From NCBI GenBank assembly GCA_963809925.1, contig CAWELH010000008.1:620001-684000 (forward strand): a DNA stretch of 64,000 nt. Reading direction: 5' to 3'. Shown here in pieces: positions 9,453 to 18,421 of the stretch. This stretch comes from DASQZK01 sp963809925. GTDB lineage: Bacteria; Bacteroidota; Bacteroidia; Bacteroidales; GCA-2748055. How positions within the stretch are numbered: the first letter of the stretch is position 1; every line of letters starts with the position of its first letter. The notes beneath the pieces are model-generated. The model did no database searches, was not told where the DNA came from, and saw only the letters and a program-made list of their open reading frames with translations. Made by a program: the position numbers and the translations under genes.

Positions 9453-11096
9453 ATGAAAATCGTGCATTCAAAAATCTTCCTGGGCATCGCAGGATCCATG
9501 TCACTTCTTTCCTGTTCACCACAGGCTGAAAAATACAACCCACCGAATATCATCGTTATTCTGGCCGATGACATGGGCTATTCCGACGTCGGATGCTTCG
9601 GATCAGAAATCAGCACACCAAATATCGACAGCCTGGCATCGGAGGGAATAATTTTCACTCGATTTACTAATGAAGGAAGATGCTGTCCCTCCCGTGCATC
9701 GCTGCTCACCGGCCTGTATCCTCACCAGGCAGGGATGGCTGCCATGGCAGATGTCCACTATAATACTCACGAATACCAGGGATTTCTTTCCGATCAGGCT
9801 GTTACCATCGCCGAGCTGTTAAAACTTAAAGGGTATAGCACCTATTTCAGTGGTAAATGGCATGTTGGCGACAAAGATCCGCACATTCCTTCCAAAAGGG
9901 GATTTGACCGTAGCTTTGCTTTCCTTAACGGTGCCTCAAGTTATTACAACATTATGCCCTACCGCGATTCATCCTGGATTACTATCACAGGCTCCATCGG
10001 GCTCAAAATGCTTTATGATGGTGAGGACTATCTCCCTCCGGCCGAAGGATACTATTCAACTGATGCATACACCGAAAAGGCAATAGACTTCATCAACGCT
10101 GACAGGGATAACGGAAACCCATTCTTCCTGTACCTGGCCTATACAGCACCACATTGGCCGCTTCATGCCCCGGAAGAAAACATCATAAAATATGAAGGTC
10201 GTTACGATGTGGGATGGGATGTCATAAGGAAGAAACGCTTCGAAAATCAAAAAAATCTGGGTATTGTCCCTGAAGATGCCGAACTCGCCCCACTGCTTTC
10301 AGGTGTTAAATCATGGGATTCCCTAGATCAGGAAAGGAAGGAAAGGTACATTAGGAAGATGACCGTATTTGCTGCCATGATCGACCGCCTCGACTGGAAC
10401 ATCGGACGACTGGTCAAGCGTCTCAGAGAATCAGGAAATCTGGATAATACAATGATCATTTTCCTCTCGGATAATGGTGGTGACAGTACAGACGAGATAG
10501 GCCACACCTCCGATTATGATAAATCGGGTAAGATTGGAAGCCCGCAGTCATTTACCGGCTATGGCCCCGGATGGGCTACTGTATCGAATACACCTTTCCG
10601 CGAAAGGAAAGCAACCATGTTTTTTGGTGGGACGGCCACGCCGTTTATTATCCGCTTTCCGGGTATGATATCGCCCGGATCATCCTCCACGTTCCAGGGA
10701 AATATCATCGACATCATGCCAACAATTCTGGAGCTTGCTCACATCCGGTACCCGGGCGAATACAATGGTCACGCTATTCCTTCGTTACCGGGAGAGAGTC
10801 TCCTCCCGGTACTTACCGGGGAGAAATCAGAACGTGAAAACCCGCTTTATTTCGAACATTTCGGTAGCCGTGCAATGATTGAAGGAGATTGGAAGATTGT
10901 CAGCCTGGCAAAAAATCCCTGGGAGTTGCATCATATCCGTCCCGACCTTACGGAGATGGAAGATAGCAGTGTCAACTATCCTGAACGCTTCATGTATATG
11001 TCGGGGATGTTCCAGCAATGGGCCGACAGTATTGGGATCATCCCTGCAGACGAACTGAATTCACACAAACTTGACCCGGTAAACACTCAAAAGTAA
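9453..11096 (+). CDS. Arylsulfatase-type sulfatase lipoprotein
   Basis: Type I sulfatase of 547 residues with a lipoprotein signal (SLLSC, Cys21). Metal-binding ADDMGYSD (Asp39, Asp40), active-site C77-C-P-S-R81, SGKWHVG and LSDNGG are all present, so the enzyme should be active after formylglycine maturation. It aligns by eye along its whole length with the preceding sulfatase, sharing for example APHWPLHA and the VSNTPF segment, and is likely its paralogue. The pair probably removes differently placed sulfates from one glycan. The substrate is not assignable from sequence alone. Confidence 0.9.
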   Translation: MKIVHSKIFLGIAGSMSLLSCSPQAEKYNPPNIIVILADDMGYSDVGCFGSEISTPNIDSLASEGIIFTRFTNEGRCCPSRASLLTGLYPHQAGMAAMADVHYNTHEYQGFLSDQAVTIAELLKLKGYSTYFSGKWHVGDKDPHIPSKRGFDRSFAFLNGASSYYNIMPYRDSSWITITGSIGLKMLYDGEDYLPPAEGYYSTDAYTEKAIDFINADRDNGNPFFLYLAYTAPHWPLHAPEENIIKYEGRYDVGWDVIRKKRFENQKNLGIVPEDAELAPLLSGVKSWDSLDQERKERYIRKMTVFAAMIDRLDWNIGRLVKRLRESGNLDNTMIIFLSDNGGDSTDEIGHTSDYDKSGKIGSPQSFTGYGPGWATVSNTPFRERKATMFFGGTATPFIIRFPGMISPGSSSTFQGNIIDIMPTILELAHIRYPGEYNGHAIPSLPGESLLPVLTGEKSERENPLYFEHFGSRAMIEGDWKIVSLAKNPWELHHIRPDLTEMEDSSVNYPERFMYMSGMFQQWADSIGIIPADELNSHKLDPVNTQK

Positions 11097-11147
11097 TGGT
11101 GTACGGAAAAGCACCTGCTTACATTCATAATCCTGTTAAAACGACTC

Positions 11148-13118
11148 ATGATGAAATATAAAAACCGTCTGCTGCCCGGCCTTCTGATTTTCCTCTCAGC
11201 ATGCTCCGGATTCAAGCCATTTGACCAGTCCAAGTCTATTGCCTTCAATATTGACCGGCCAGACCAGGTTGCAATAGGCGGCGACAGCTGGAAAGGACCT
11301 GCAGATTGCTCTGCCAGGGCGTATCTGACGAAGACCAGCAGCGGATTACTCATCACCATCGAAGTGACGGACGATTCCATTCGGACAGGAAATCCTGAGG
11401 CATATATGAATGATGGTGTGGAGCTGTATTTCGATCTCCGGCCACCACGCCTGAGGGTTCATAATTATTATGAAAAGGGCGTTTTTCAGGCAGTAATTCT
11501 TCCCGAACCCGGGAAAAAGCAGGTTGCACCGATATCCTGGTATCCGCAGATTTATGGGACAAAAGTCCGCGGCACCTCGGCCTACACTGAACTCAGAGAC
11601 AGCGGTTACGTGGTGCAGGTTACCATACCCTACTCCAGCCTGGGATATACACATTACTGGCCCAGGTCTACATTTTATATGGATATTGCCATTAATGATG
11701 CCGACACGGGAAGGCGCGAGAGTCAGATCATGTGGGCCGGAAAAGCCGACGACTGGAGCAATCCGCATAATTTTGAAGCTGTAATGTTCAGGGAGGAAGA
11801 GAGGAAGAAGAAAAAGCCAAACATTCTATTCATCTTTACCGACCAGCAAACCATGAAGGCCATGAGTGCTGCAGGAAATCCATATCTGCGAACGCCTTTT
11901 ATGGACGGATTGGCAAGCCAGGGGGTCAGGTTTACACAAAACTATTGCACCTCTCCGGTATGTTCGCCTTCAAGAAGTTCACTTATCACCAGCCGCATGC
12001 CTCACGAAACAGGTGTTGTATATAATGATACAGCTTCTGATTCCACCATCATGAACATGGGCGAAATGTTCCGGAAAGCCGGCTATAACACTACATGGGC
12101 AGGTAAATGGCACCTGCCCCAGAGTTATCCCACATCCGTCGGGGCAACAATTCCCGGATTTAAAGCCTTGAATTTCCTTGCACCTGAAAAAATCTCCGGG
12201 CGCGGTGATTTCACCGATCCCGCCGTTGCCGATGCCGTTGTGAAATTCCTGATAGGCAGCAGGAAAGAGCCATTTCTACTCGCCGTATCCTTTCACAATC
12301 CTCATGATATATGTTCTTTTGCTGGCAAACCAGATGATTTCCCGGCTCCGCTAAACATCCGGTCCACCCCTCCACTGCCATCCAATTTCAGGATCAGCCC
12401 TGATGAACCTGAATTTATTAAAGACTGCCGCGAAAGGACCTACTATGGCAATGAACTGAACATGGCCGGTAATTTCTCGCCCGCAATGTGGAGACAATAT
12501 CTTTACCAGTACAACAGGATGACGGAGAGGGTGGACAAGGAAATCGGAAAGATCATCAATGCCCTCGAGACAGAAGGACTGGATGAAAACACACTGATCA
12601 TCTTTACCAGCGATCATGGCGATGGTGGTGCTGCACACCATTGGGCAGCCAAACTATCCTTTTACCAGGAAACGGTAAACATCCCTCTCATCCTTACCTG
12701 GTTTGGTAAAACGCCCAAAAACATCACCGACAGCACACACCTTGTTAACGGACTCGATATACTGCCAACCATGCTCGATTATGCCGGATTGGAAATACCT
12801 GCCGGAATTGAAGGCAGAAGCCTCAAACCACTCATCGAAAACCAGGACACCACCTGGCGTGATTTCATCGTATGTGAACTGTCACCCGATCCTAGAAACC
12901 CCGACAGAATGGGCAGGATGATCACCGATGGCCGGTTCAAATACAATGTCTATTCCTATGGCAAACGGAATGAACAGCTGTTTGACATGAAACTCGACCC
13001 CGGTGAAGAAACAAACCTGGCTTACCGCCCTGAGTACCACAACGAAATCCTGAGATTCAGGCTGCAGCTGCAAAATTGGATGAAAGCTACGAGTGACCCG
13101 TTCAGAATTGTAAAATAA
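11148..13118 (+). CDS. CBM9-like domain fused to sulfatase, lipoprotein
   Basis: Two-part exported protein of 656 residues with a lipobox ending at Cys19 (LSAC). Residues about 30-215 form a beta-rich module resembling the CBM9-like carbohydrate-binding fold (ITIEVTDDSI, YMNDGVELYFDLR, and FYMDIAINDAD). Residues about 222-650 are a type I sulfatase with ILFIFTDQQ, active-site C272-S-P-S-R276, AGKWHLP and TSDHGDGG. The binding module probably holds the enzyme on its glycan. The sulfatase half differs clearly from the two genes upstream and looks like the choline-sulfatase/heparan-sulfatase-like branch. Followed 20 bp later by a permease gene, so the two may be co-transcribed. Confidence 0.85.
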   Translation: MMKYKNRLLPGLLIFLSACSGFKPFDQSKSIAFNIDRPDQVAIGGDSWKGPADCSARAYLTKTSSGLLITIEVTDDSIRTGNPEAYMNDGVELYFDLRPPRLRVHNYYEKGVFQAVILPEPGKKQVAPISWYPQIYGTKVRGTSAYTELRDSGYVVQVTIPYSSLGYTHYWPRSTFYMDIAINDADTGRRESQIMWAGKADDWSNPHNFEAVMFREEERKKKKPNILFIFTDQQTMKAMSAAGNPYLRTPFMDGLASQGVRFTQNYCTSPVCSPSRSSLITSRMPHETGVVYNDTASDSTIMNMGEMFRKAGYNTTWAGKWHLPQSYPTSVGATIPGFKALNFLAPEKISGRGDFTDPAVADAVVKFLIGSRKEPFLLAVSFHNPHDICSFAGKPDDFPAPLNIRSTPPLPSNFRISPDEPEFIKDCRERTYYGNELNMAGNFSPAMWRQYLYQYNRMTERVDKEIGKIINALETEGLDENTLIIFTSDHGDGGAAHHWAAKLSFYQETVNIPLILTWFGKTPKNITDSTHLVNGLDILPTMLDYAGLEIPAGIEGRSLKPLIENQDTTWRDFIVCELSPDPRNPDRMGRMITDGRFKYNVYSYGKRNEQLFDMKLDPGEETNLAYRPEYHNEILRFRLQLQNWMKATSDPFRIVK

Positions 13119-13138
13119 TCCAACTATTACTTTCCGCC

Positions 13139-14482
13139 ATGATAAGTGATCCTTACATAACCCTGCTTTTTTTCATTCTTTCGGTTGTCTTTATCATTTT
13201 CGCAACGGCAAAGTTTAAAGTCCATCCTTTCATCGCATTACTCGTAGCCGCATATTTGGTGGCCCTCGGTGGAGGCATACCTGCGGCAAGGGCTGCAGTG
13301 GTGATTGGTGAGGGCTTTGGAAAGATCATGGGACAGATCGGTCTGGTCATTGTATTCGGGACCATCATCGGCGTTTTCCTTGAACGTTCGGGGGCCGCCC
13401 TGCGCATCGCAGAGATGATCCTGAAAACCTTTGGCAAACGCAACCCGGCGCTTGCCATGACACTCATCGGATATTTTATTTCCATCCCGGTCTTTTGTGA
13501 TTCTGCATTTATCATACTCTCTTCACTGCGGGACTCTGTGCAGTTGAGGACGAAAGCTTCACCTGTGACGCTCAGCATAGCTCTGGCCACTGGTTTGTAT
13601 GCAACCCATACACTAGTGCCTCCCACCCCTGGCCCTATCGCCGCTGCCGGGAATCTGGGACTCGAAAACAGCCTGGGGCTGGTGATCCTTGTAGGGCTGG
13701 TGATAGCTGTTTTCAGTGCATTTGCAGGGTATCTCTTTGCGCAGATCTCCGGAAGAAAAAAACCAAAGGAGGAGACAGACGGTTCTCCTTTTACTCTTGA
13801 GGACAAACACGAAATGCCGGGTTCCCTGGTCTCAGTACTACCCGTCCTCCTCCCGGTCCTTCTCATTGCAACAGGCTCACTCATAAAATTGCTTTTTCAT
13901 GGAAACCAGGGGGTCGTCATTAATGCCCTTCTTTTCCTGGGGAGTCCGCTAACAGCACTTTTTGCGGGTTTTATCGCAGCTCTGTTCCTGGTCCGAAAAG
14001 GCGAAAGGAAAAACGTGACGGAATGGATTGGCGAAGGCATTAAAACATCTGCTTCCATCCTGATTATTACAGGTGCCGGAGGAGCTTTCGGCTACGTTCT
14101 TTCATCCACAGGGATTGGTACCTGGATCGGCAACGGCCTCTCCGGTCTTTCTCTTGGAATTTTCCTTCCCTTCCTGATGGCGGCTCTTATTAAAACAGCA
14201 CAGGGTTCATCAACCGTAGCCCTCGTAACCGTCTCGGCACTTATCGCCCCAATGCTCGCATCGCTGGGCCTCGATTCGACCTGGGGCAGGGTCCTGGCAG
14301 TGATGGCTACAGGAGCAGGAGCCATGACCGTTTCTCATGCCAACGACAGCTTTTTCTGGGTGGTCACACAATTTAGCGGCATGGACCTCAGGAGCGGATA
14401 CCGATACCTCACCGTGGCTACACTTATCATGGGTATCGTAACCATACTTGCGGTATTTGCAGTTTCTCTGTTCCTTTTATAG
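13139..14482 (+). CDS. GntP-family permease
   Basis: Inner-membrane proton symporter of the gluconate permease family, 447 residues and about 12 hydrophobic segments. Family hallmarks are the KFKVHPFIALLVAAY segment near the N-terminus, HTLVPPTPGPIAAAGNLG in the middle, and GSSTVALVT plus SHANDSFFWV near the C-terminus. Members import gluconate, other sugar acids, glycerate or D-serine. Placed 20 bp after the CBM9-sulfatase gene, it is well positioned to take up an acidic sugar released by the cluster, such as a uronate derivative. The precise substrate is inferred only from context. Confidence 0.88.
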   Translation: MISDPYITLLFFILSVVFIIFATAKFKVHPFIALLVAAYLVALGGGIPAARAAVVIGEGFGKIMGQIGLVIVFGTIIGVFLERSGAALRIAEMILKTFGKRNPALAMTLIGYFISIPVFCDSAFIILSSLRDSVQLRTKASPVTLSIALATGLYATHTLVPPTPGPIAAAGNLGLENSLGLVILVGLVIAVFSAFAGYLFAQISGRKKPKEETDGSPFTLEDKHEMPGSLVSVLPVLLPVLLIATGSLIKLLFHGNQGVVINALLFLGSPLTALFAGFIAALFLVRKGERKNVTEWIGEGIKTSASILIITGAGGAFGYVLSSTGIGTWIGNGLSGLSLGIFLPFLMAALIKTAQGSSTVALVTVSALIAPMLASLGLDSTWGRVLAVMATGAGAMTVSHANDSFFWVVTQFSGMDLRSGYRYLTVATLIMGIVTILAVFAVSLFLL

Positions 14483-14717
14483 GCACAACTCCCCAAGATT
14501 ATTCTACATTATGATTATTGGAAATTTCCCGTCACCTTACTTCATAGCACGAACGGAAGGCAGGTGACAGCCCAAAATAATAACCAAATGAGAGCCCATC
14601 TCATTCCAATCTATGCCGGTAATGGATCGTTCATGTAAGAAAATAACCCGGCTTCGATGGTTCTGCCTGTTTTATTATTATTTTAGCAATCCCTTGGTTT
14701 ACTAAAAAATATGTAGC

Positions 14718-15395
14718 ATGAAAGATCTTCTCGACCGAATCGCTCATTGTGTTGAATTCGGTAAAATCAACAAAACTTCTCCCTATCCGCCGGATTTGCG
14801 CGACCAGGAAGGTGCTCATGAACTTACAAAACAGGCTTTGGACCAGGGTGGTTCTGCAAATACCATACTGTCAGAAGCACTGATCCCGGCAATGGAACGC
14901 GTTGGCGTAAAATTCAGGGAAAACAAAATCTTTGTACCCCAGGTTCTGATGTCGGCTAAAGCAATGGATGCCGCCATGCAACATCTGAAACCCTATTTTA
15001 CTTCCGGTGAAGTGCAGAAGAGAGGCACTTTTATTGTGGGAACGGTCGCCGGCGACCTGCATGATATCGGAAAGAACTTGCTGGCCATGATGGTTGAAGG
15101 CAATGGATGGGAAGTGGTCAACCTTGGCACCGATGTCAAAGCCGAGCAATTTGTCTCAGCATTGCAAGAACATCCTGGTGCTGTCATCGGGCTTTCAGCA
15201 CTTCTGACAACAACGATGGTGAACATGGGAAAAATAGTTACCGAAGTGAAAGAGAAGGTACCAGGAACCATTGTAATTATTGGTGGTGCACCCGTAAATG
15301 ATGGCTTCCGTGAAAAGATCGGCGCTGACCATTATTCACCCGATCCCCAGGCAGCCATAGAATATCTTAATATATATGCCGCAAATGCAAGGTAA
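14718..15395 (+). CDS. Corrinoid (B12-binding) methyltransferase protein
   Basis: Carrier of the methyl-cob(III)amide intermediate in a corrinoid methyl-transfer system, 225 residues. Residues about 1-95 form the helical cap found in MtaC/MttC/MetH B12-binding proteins. Residues about 102-225 form the Rossmann-like B12 domain with the DLHDIGKN motif, where His115 would be the lower axial cobalt ligand. GLSALLTTTM and IIGGAPV are the following loops that cradle the nucleotide tail. Its gene overlaps the next one by about 20 bp, so the two products are likely partners. It starts a four-gene operon. The methyl donor is unknown. Confidence 0.9.
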   Translation: MKDLLDRIAHCVEFGKINKTSPYPPDLRDQEGAHELTKQALDQGGSANTILSEALIPAMERVGVKFRENKIFVPQVLMSAKAMDAAMQHLKPYFTSGEVQKRGTFIVGTVAGDLHDIGKNLLAMMVEGNGWEVVNLGTDVKAEQFVSALQEHPGAVIGLSALLTTTMVNMGKIVTEVKEKVPGTIVIIGGAPVNDGFREKIGADHYSPDPQAAIEYLNIYAANAR

Positions 15396-16746
15396 AGAAC
15401 TCATAAAAAAAAGCTTTGGTTGCGAAAAAGTTGACCGTATACCCTGGGTACCTTTCGTTGGTGTCCATGGTGCAATATTTACAGGCAGCCTTGCAGAAAA
15501 ATATTTGAAATCTGAAGACAGTATTGTGGAAGGGATCACGAAGGCGTCTGAAGTATACAAAGCCGACGGCATACCTGTTTTGTTCGATCTTCAAATTGAA
15601 GCAGAAGCTCTGGGCTGCCGACTAGCCTGGTCGGATGAAAACCCTCCCGCGGTGATCTCGCACCCACTTGCCGAAGGCATAAGCCTGAATGACCTGCCTC
15701 CTTATACCGCCGATTCCGGCCGACTGCCCCTGGTGGCATCAGTAACGGCGAAACTCCGTAAAGCCCTCCCTGATATTGCCCTGTACGGACTGGTTACCGG
15801 ACCATTTACCCTGGCCCTTCACCTTATGGGCACCGACATCTTCCTTAAAATGATGATGGAACCGGAAGCCGTGACGGAAGTTATGACATTCGCAACAGAC
15901 ATCGTTCTTAAAACGGCACAGGTATACATAGATAACGGCTGTGATGTAATCGCCCTTGTTGATCCAATGACCAGCCAGATCGACCCCGGGTCGTTCGAAA
16001 CATTCGTATCACCCCCCGCCCGACAGATTTTCCAAAACATCCGTGAACAGCACTGCCTGTCTTCTTTCTTCGTATGCGGACAGGCACAGCAAAACATTAA
16101 AGTGATGTGTGAATGCGGCCCGGACAATATCTCCATCGATGAAAATATACCGCTCGACGTTGTCAGAGACATTGCCCTGCCGATGAAGATCAGCTTTGGC
16201 GGTAATCTGAAACTTACAGCCGTGCTGTTACTGGGCGATGAGGACGATAGCCGGCAGGAAGCACTGAACTGTATGGATACCGGTGGGCAAACAGGTTTTA
16301 TCCTCGCACCGGGCTGCGATCTGGCCATGGCTACCCCTGTAGAAAATCTCAGGGCAGTAGCCGAAATCAATCATGACACCTACCTGCAGGATGTTGTAAG
16401 AACACGCCAGGCAGCAGGCGACAAAATACAAGTTCTTAACCTCGATGAACACTGGAAAGATGATCTGCTTACCATCGATGTGATCACCCTCGATTCTTCC
16501 TCCTGTGCACCTTGCCAGTATATGGTAGAAGCTATGAAAAAGGCTTCGGAAGACATGCCTTCCGTTGTGGTCCAGGAATACCGGATCAAAAACATGGAAG
16601 GACTGCAGATGATGAAAACGCTTGGTGTTAAGGCCATACCAACAGCGTGCATCGAAGGTATTCCTGAATTTGAATCTAGAATCCCTTCCCTCGATCTGAT
16701 ACGGGATAAAATAAAGAAATACCTGGCTGGAAAAGACCTTATATAA
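15376..16746 (+). CDS. UroD/MtaA-family methyltransferase with C-terminal thioredoxin-like domain
   Basis: Corrinoid-dependent methyltransferase of the uroporphyrinogen-decarboxylase fold (MtaA/CmuA family), 456 residues. Residues about 1-340 are the UroD barrel. The usual zinc motif HxC is FVC here (Phe232, Cys234), while the later zinc Cys is present at Cys314 in APGCD. Residues about 362-452 form a thioredoxin/glutaredoxin-like domain with C377-A-P-C380 and a cis-Pro loop (KAIPTAC). True heme UroD is unlikely because the gene overlaps a corrinoid-protein gene. It may move methyl groups between corrinoid and a thiol or another acceptor, with the redox domain keeping a thiol or zinc site reduced. 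A nearby second start (Met4) is possible. Confidence 0.85.
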   Translation: MPQMQGKELIKKSFGCEKVDRIPWVPFVGVHGAIFTGSLAEKYLKSEDSIVEGITKASEVYKADGIPVLFDLQIEAEALGCRLAWSDENPPAVISHPLAEGISLNDLPPYTADSGRLPLVASVTAKLRKALPDIALYGLVTGPFTLALHLMGTDIFLKMMMEPEAVTEVMTFATDIVLKTAQVYIDNGCDVIALVDPMTSQIDPGSFETFVSPPARQIFQNIREQHCLSSFFVCGQAQQNIKVMCECGPDNISIDENIPLDVVRDIALPMKISFGGNLKLTAVLLLGDEDDSRQEALNCMDTGGQTGFILAPGCDLAMATPVENLRAVAEINHDTYLQDVVRTRQAAGDKIQVLNLDEHWKDDLLTIDVITLDSSSCAPCQYMVEAMKKASEDMPSVVVQEYRIKNMEGLQMMKTLGVKAIPTACIEGIPEFESRIPSLDLIRDKIKKYLAGKDLI

Positions 16747-16755
16747 TCCGCCTGC

Positions 16756-17673
16756 ATGGAAAAAATTCCGCTCATACTTGTCCTTGGCTTTCTGGGCAGC
16801 GGCAAGACATCATTCATTAAACATCTTGTGCGTTCCGGCCTGAATAACAGGCTGCCCGCACTTGTGCAAAATGAGTTTGCCCCGGCTGGCATCGATGCGG
16901 AAGAACTCGTACAGGAAAACGAAAACCTGAAAATTCTGGAAATCAACGGCGGATCCGTATTCTGCGTATGCCGGATCGACAATTTCATCCCTGGCCTCGC
17001 CGATTTCATCACTACTGTAAATCCCGGGATCATCATTGTTGAAGCATCGGGCATCTCCGATCCTATGAGCCTTGCTGAGATTCTCACAGCACCTTCACTA
17101 CAGGAGAAAATATATTACTCCGGTGCGATCTGCCTCATCGACAGCCGTCATTTCTCCGCCCTGAGGAAAATTAACCAACGGGTTCAGGAACAAGTAAGGA
17201 TCGCCGATATGGTATTACTAAACAAGACGGATCTTACGGATGAAACACATATCCTTGCTGCAGAGCAGGAGATCAGAGTTCTTAATCCCAGCTGCGAGAT
17301 CAGACGAACCATCTACGGACACACCGACCTGCAGCCTGAGCAGTTCCTAAATTCAAATTCATATTATATAACCGGCAGAAAGGGTCCTTCAGGAAGTTCG
17401 GGATTAAAAACAGCAGTGATACGTTCCGTGAAAAAAATTAGTCAGCAGGGGCTCCAGGAATTTCTTCGGAATGTTCAGCCTCATACGCTCCGCATGAAAG
17501 GATTTGTAAACCTTGACAACAATCAAACCGTTATGGTACAGTCTGTTGCAGATGACCTTTCCATAACAGGCTATGAAAACTACATTGGACCTACACAGTT
17601 GATTGCCATTGGTGAAACTCTCAATGCACGTGATTTCAGCATGGCATTCAGGAATGCAGCAGGATCAACTTAA
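16756..17673 (+). CDS. CobW/COG0523-family GTPase
   Basis: G3E-class GTPase, 305 residues. Walker A is GFLGSGKT (residues 11-18). The NEFAPAGIDAEEL stretch is typical of COG0523, and NKTD is the guanine-specificity motif. The metal-binding CxCC motif is reduced to C70-V-C72-R, so one Cys is missing. A C-terminal CobW_C-like domain follows. COG0523 proteins deliver metals or assist cobalamin enzymes. Ten bases after the methyltransferase gene, this one probably serves the zinc or cobalt site of that system, in the way MeaB-like GTPases serve B12 enzymes. That role is inferred from context. Confidence 0.85.
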   Translation: MEKIPLILVLGFLGSGKTSFIKHLVRSGLNNRLPALVQNEFAPAGIDAEELVQENENLKILEINGGSVFCVCRIDNFIPGLADFITTVNPGIIIVEASGISDPMSLAEILTAPSLQEKIYYSGAICLIDSRHFSALRKINQRVQEQVRIADMVLLNKTDLTDETHILAAEQEIRVLNPSCEIRRTIYGHTDLQPEQFLNSNSYYITGRKGPSGSSGLKTAVIRSVKKISQQGLQEFLRNVQPHTLRMKGFVNLDNNQTVMVQSVADDLSITGYENYIGPTQLIAIGETLNARDFSMAFRNAAGST

Positions 17674-17707
17674 ATAATTTCACCGGTGAAGAAAAAAAGT
17701 TGAAATC

Positions 17708-18421
17708 ATGAATTTTTCCAGGAAAACATACAGCTTTGATTACCATGATCTGAACTTCGATACAGGTCTTATCGAAATCCTGATGGGCGCGCGTCCGGGA
17801 GAGACCGATCCTGTATTCCTGTCGATGGTTGAAGCTGTCGACCGCCAGATTACGGAGGTTTGCCAAATTAAAGCGGAAGTCCGCACTTTTGAAAATATAG
17901 AATTCCCCGGGGATGGCATCAGCATGAAGATCGGATCAACAGTTTTTAATCCCGGGAAAATTGTTTGCCGTCAGCTCAGGCGATCCGGACATATTGCTAT
18001 CAGCCTGTGCACTGCCGGACCAGAAATCCCGGCATGGATCCGCGAGGAGCAACTCAATGGCGATATGCTTAAGGCATACATCATCGATCTGTTTGGTTCG
18101 GAGATCGTGGAAGCTGCACTTGACCTGGTTCAGAAGGATGTTAAACAGGAACTGGAAAAGGAGGGTCAGAAGATCACCAACCGCTACAGCCCGGGATATT
18201 GCGGGTGGAATACAGCCGAACAACACAAACTGTTCAGCATTTTTCCTGATAATTATCCGGGCATAGAACTTACCGACACTGCACTGATGAAGCCCATTAA
18301 GTCGGTAAGTTGCATTACAGGTATCGGCTCCGATGTGCATTTCAATCCGTATACCTGCGGGATCTGTGATTCTGAAGACTGTATTTACAGGGAGAGGAAA
18401 AGGGTTTTTGGGGGGAAGTGA
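17708..18421 (+). CDS. MetH activation-domain-like protein (corrinoid reactivation)
   Basis: Stand-alone relative of the C-terminal AdoMet-binding reactivation domain of cobalamin-dependent methionine synthase, 237 residues. The RYSPGYCGW segment (159-167) corresponds to the RxxxGY AdoMet motif, followed by the family's ELTDTALMKPIKSV stretch (187-200). The tail adds C217-x2-C220-x4-C225, possibly a metal or Fe-S site. It probably re-methylates cob(II)alamin on the corrinoid protein with AdoMet and an electron donor, replacing the RamA-type activator seen in many such operons. It ends the four-gene operon, and the first repeat island begins directly after it. Confidence 0.82.
   Translation: MNFSRKTYSFDYHDLNFDTGLIEILMGARPGETDPVFLSMVEAVDRQITEVCQIKAEVRTFENIEFPGDGISMKIGSTVFNPGKIVCRQLRRSGHIAISLCTAGPEIPAWIREEQLNGDMLKAYIIDLFGSEIVEAALDLVQKDVKQELEKEGQKITNRYSPGYCGWNTAEQHKLFSIFPDNYPGIELTDTALMKPIKSVSCITGIGSDVHFNPYTCGICDSEDCIYRERKRVFGGK

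Noticed and set aside
13153..13884. 243-residue frame antisense to the GntP gene
   Set aside because: A shadow of a GC-rich membrane-protein gene; the + strand frame has clear family motifs.
14483..14717. Cobalamin riboswitch ahead of the corrinoid operon
   Set aside because: Looked for the B12 box and a matching multi-stem layout; nothing convincing was found. A covariance search would decide.
16380..17087. 235-residue frame antisense to the UroD-like and CobW-like genes
   Set aside because: It spans the junction of two well-supported genes on the other strand and has no recognisable domain.
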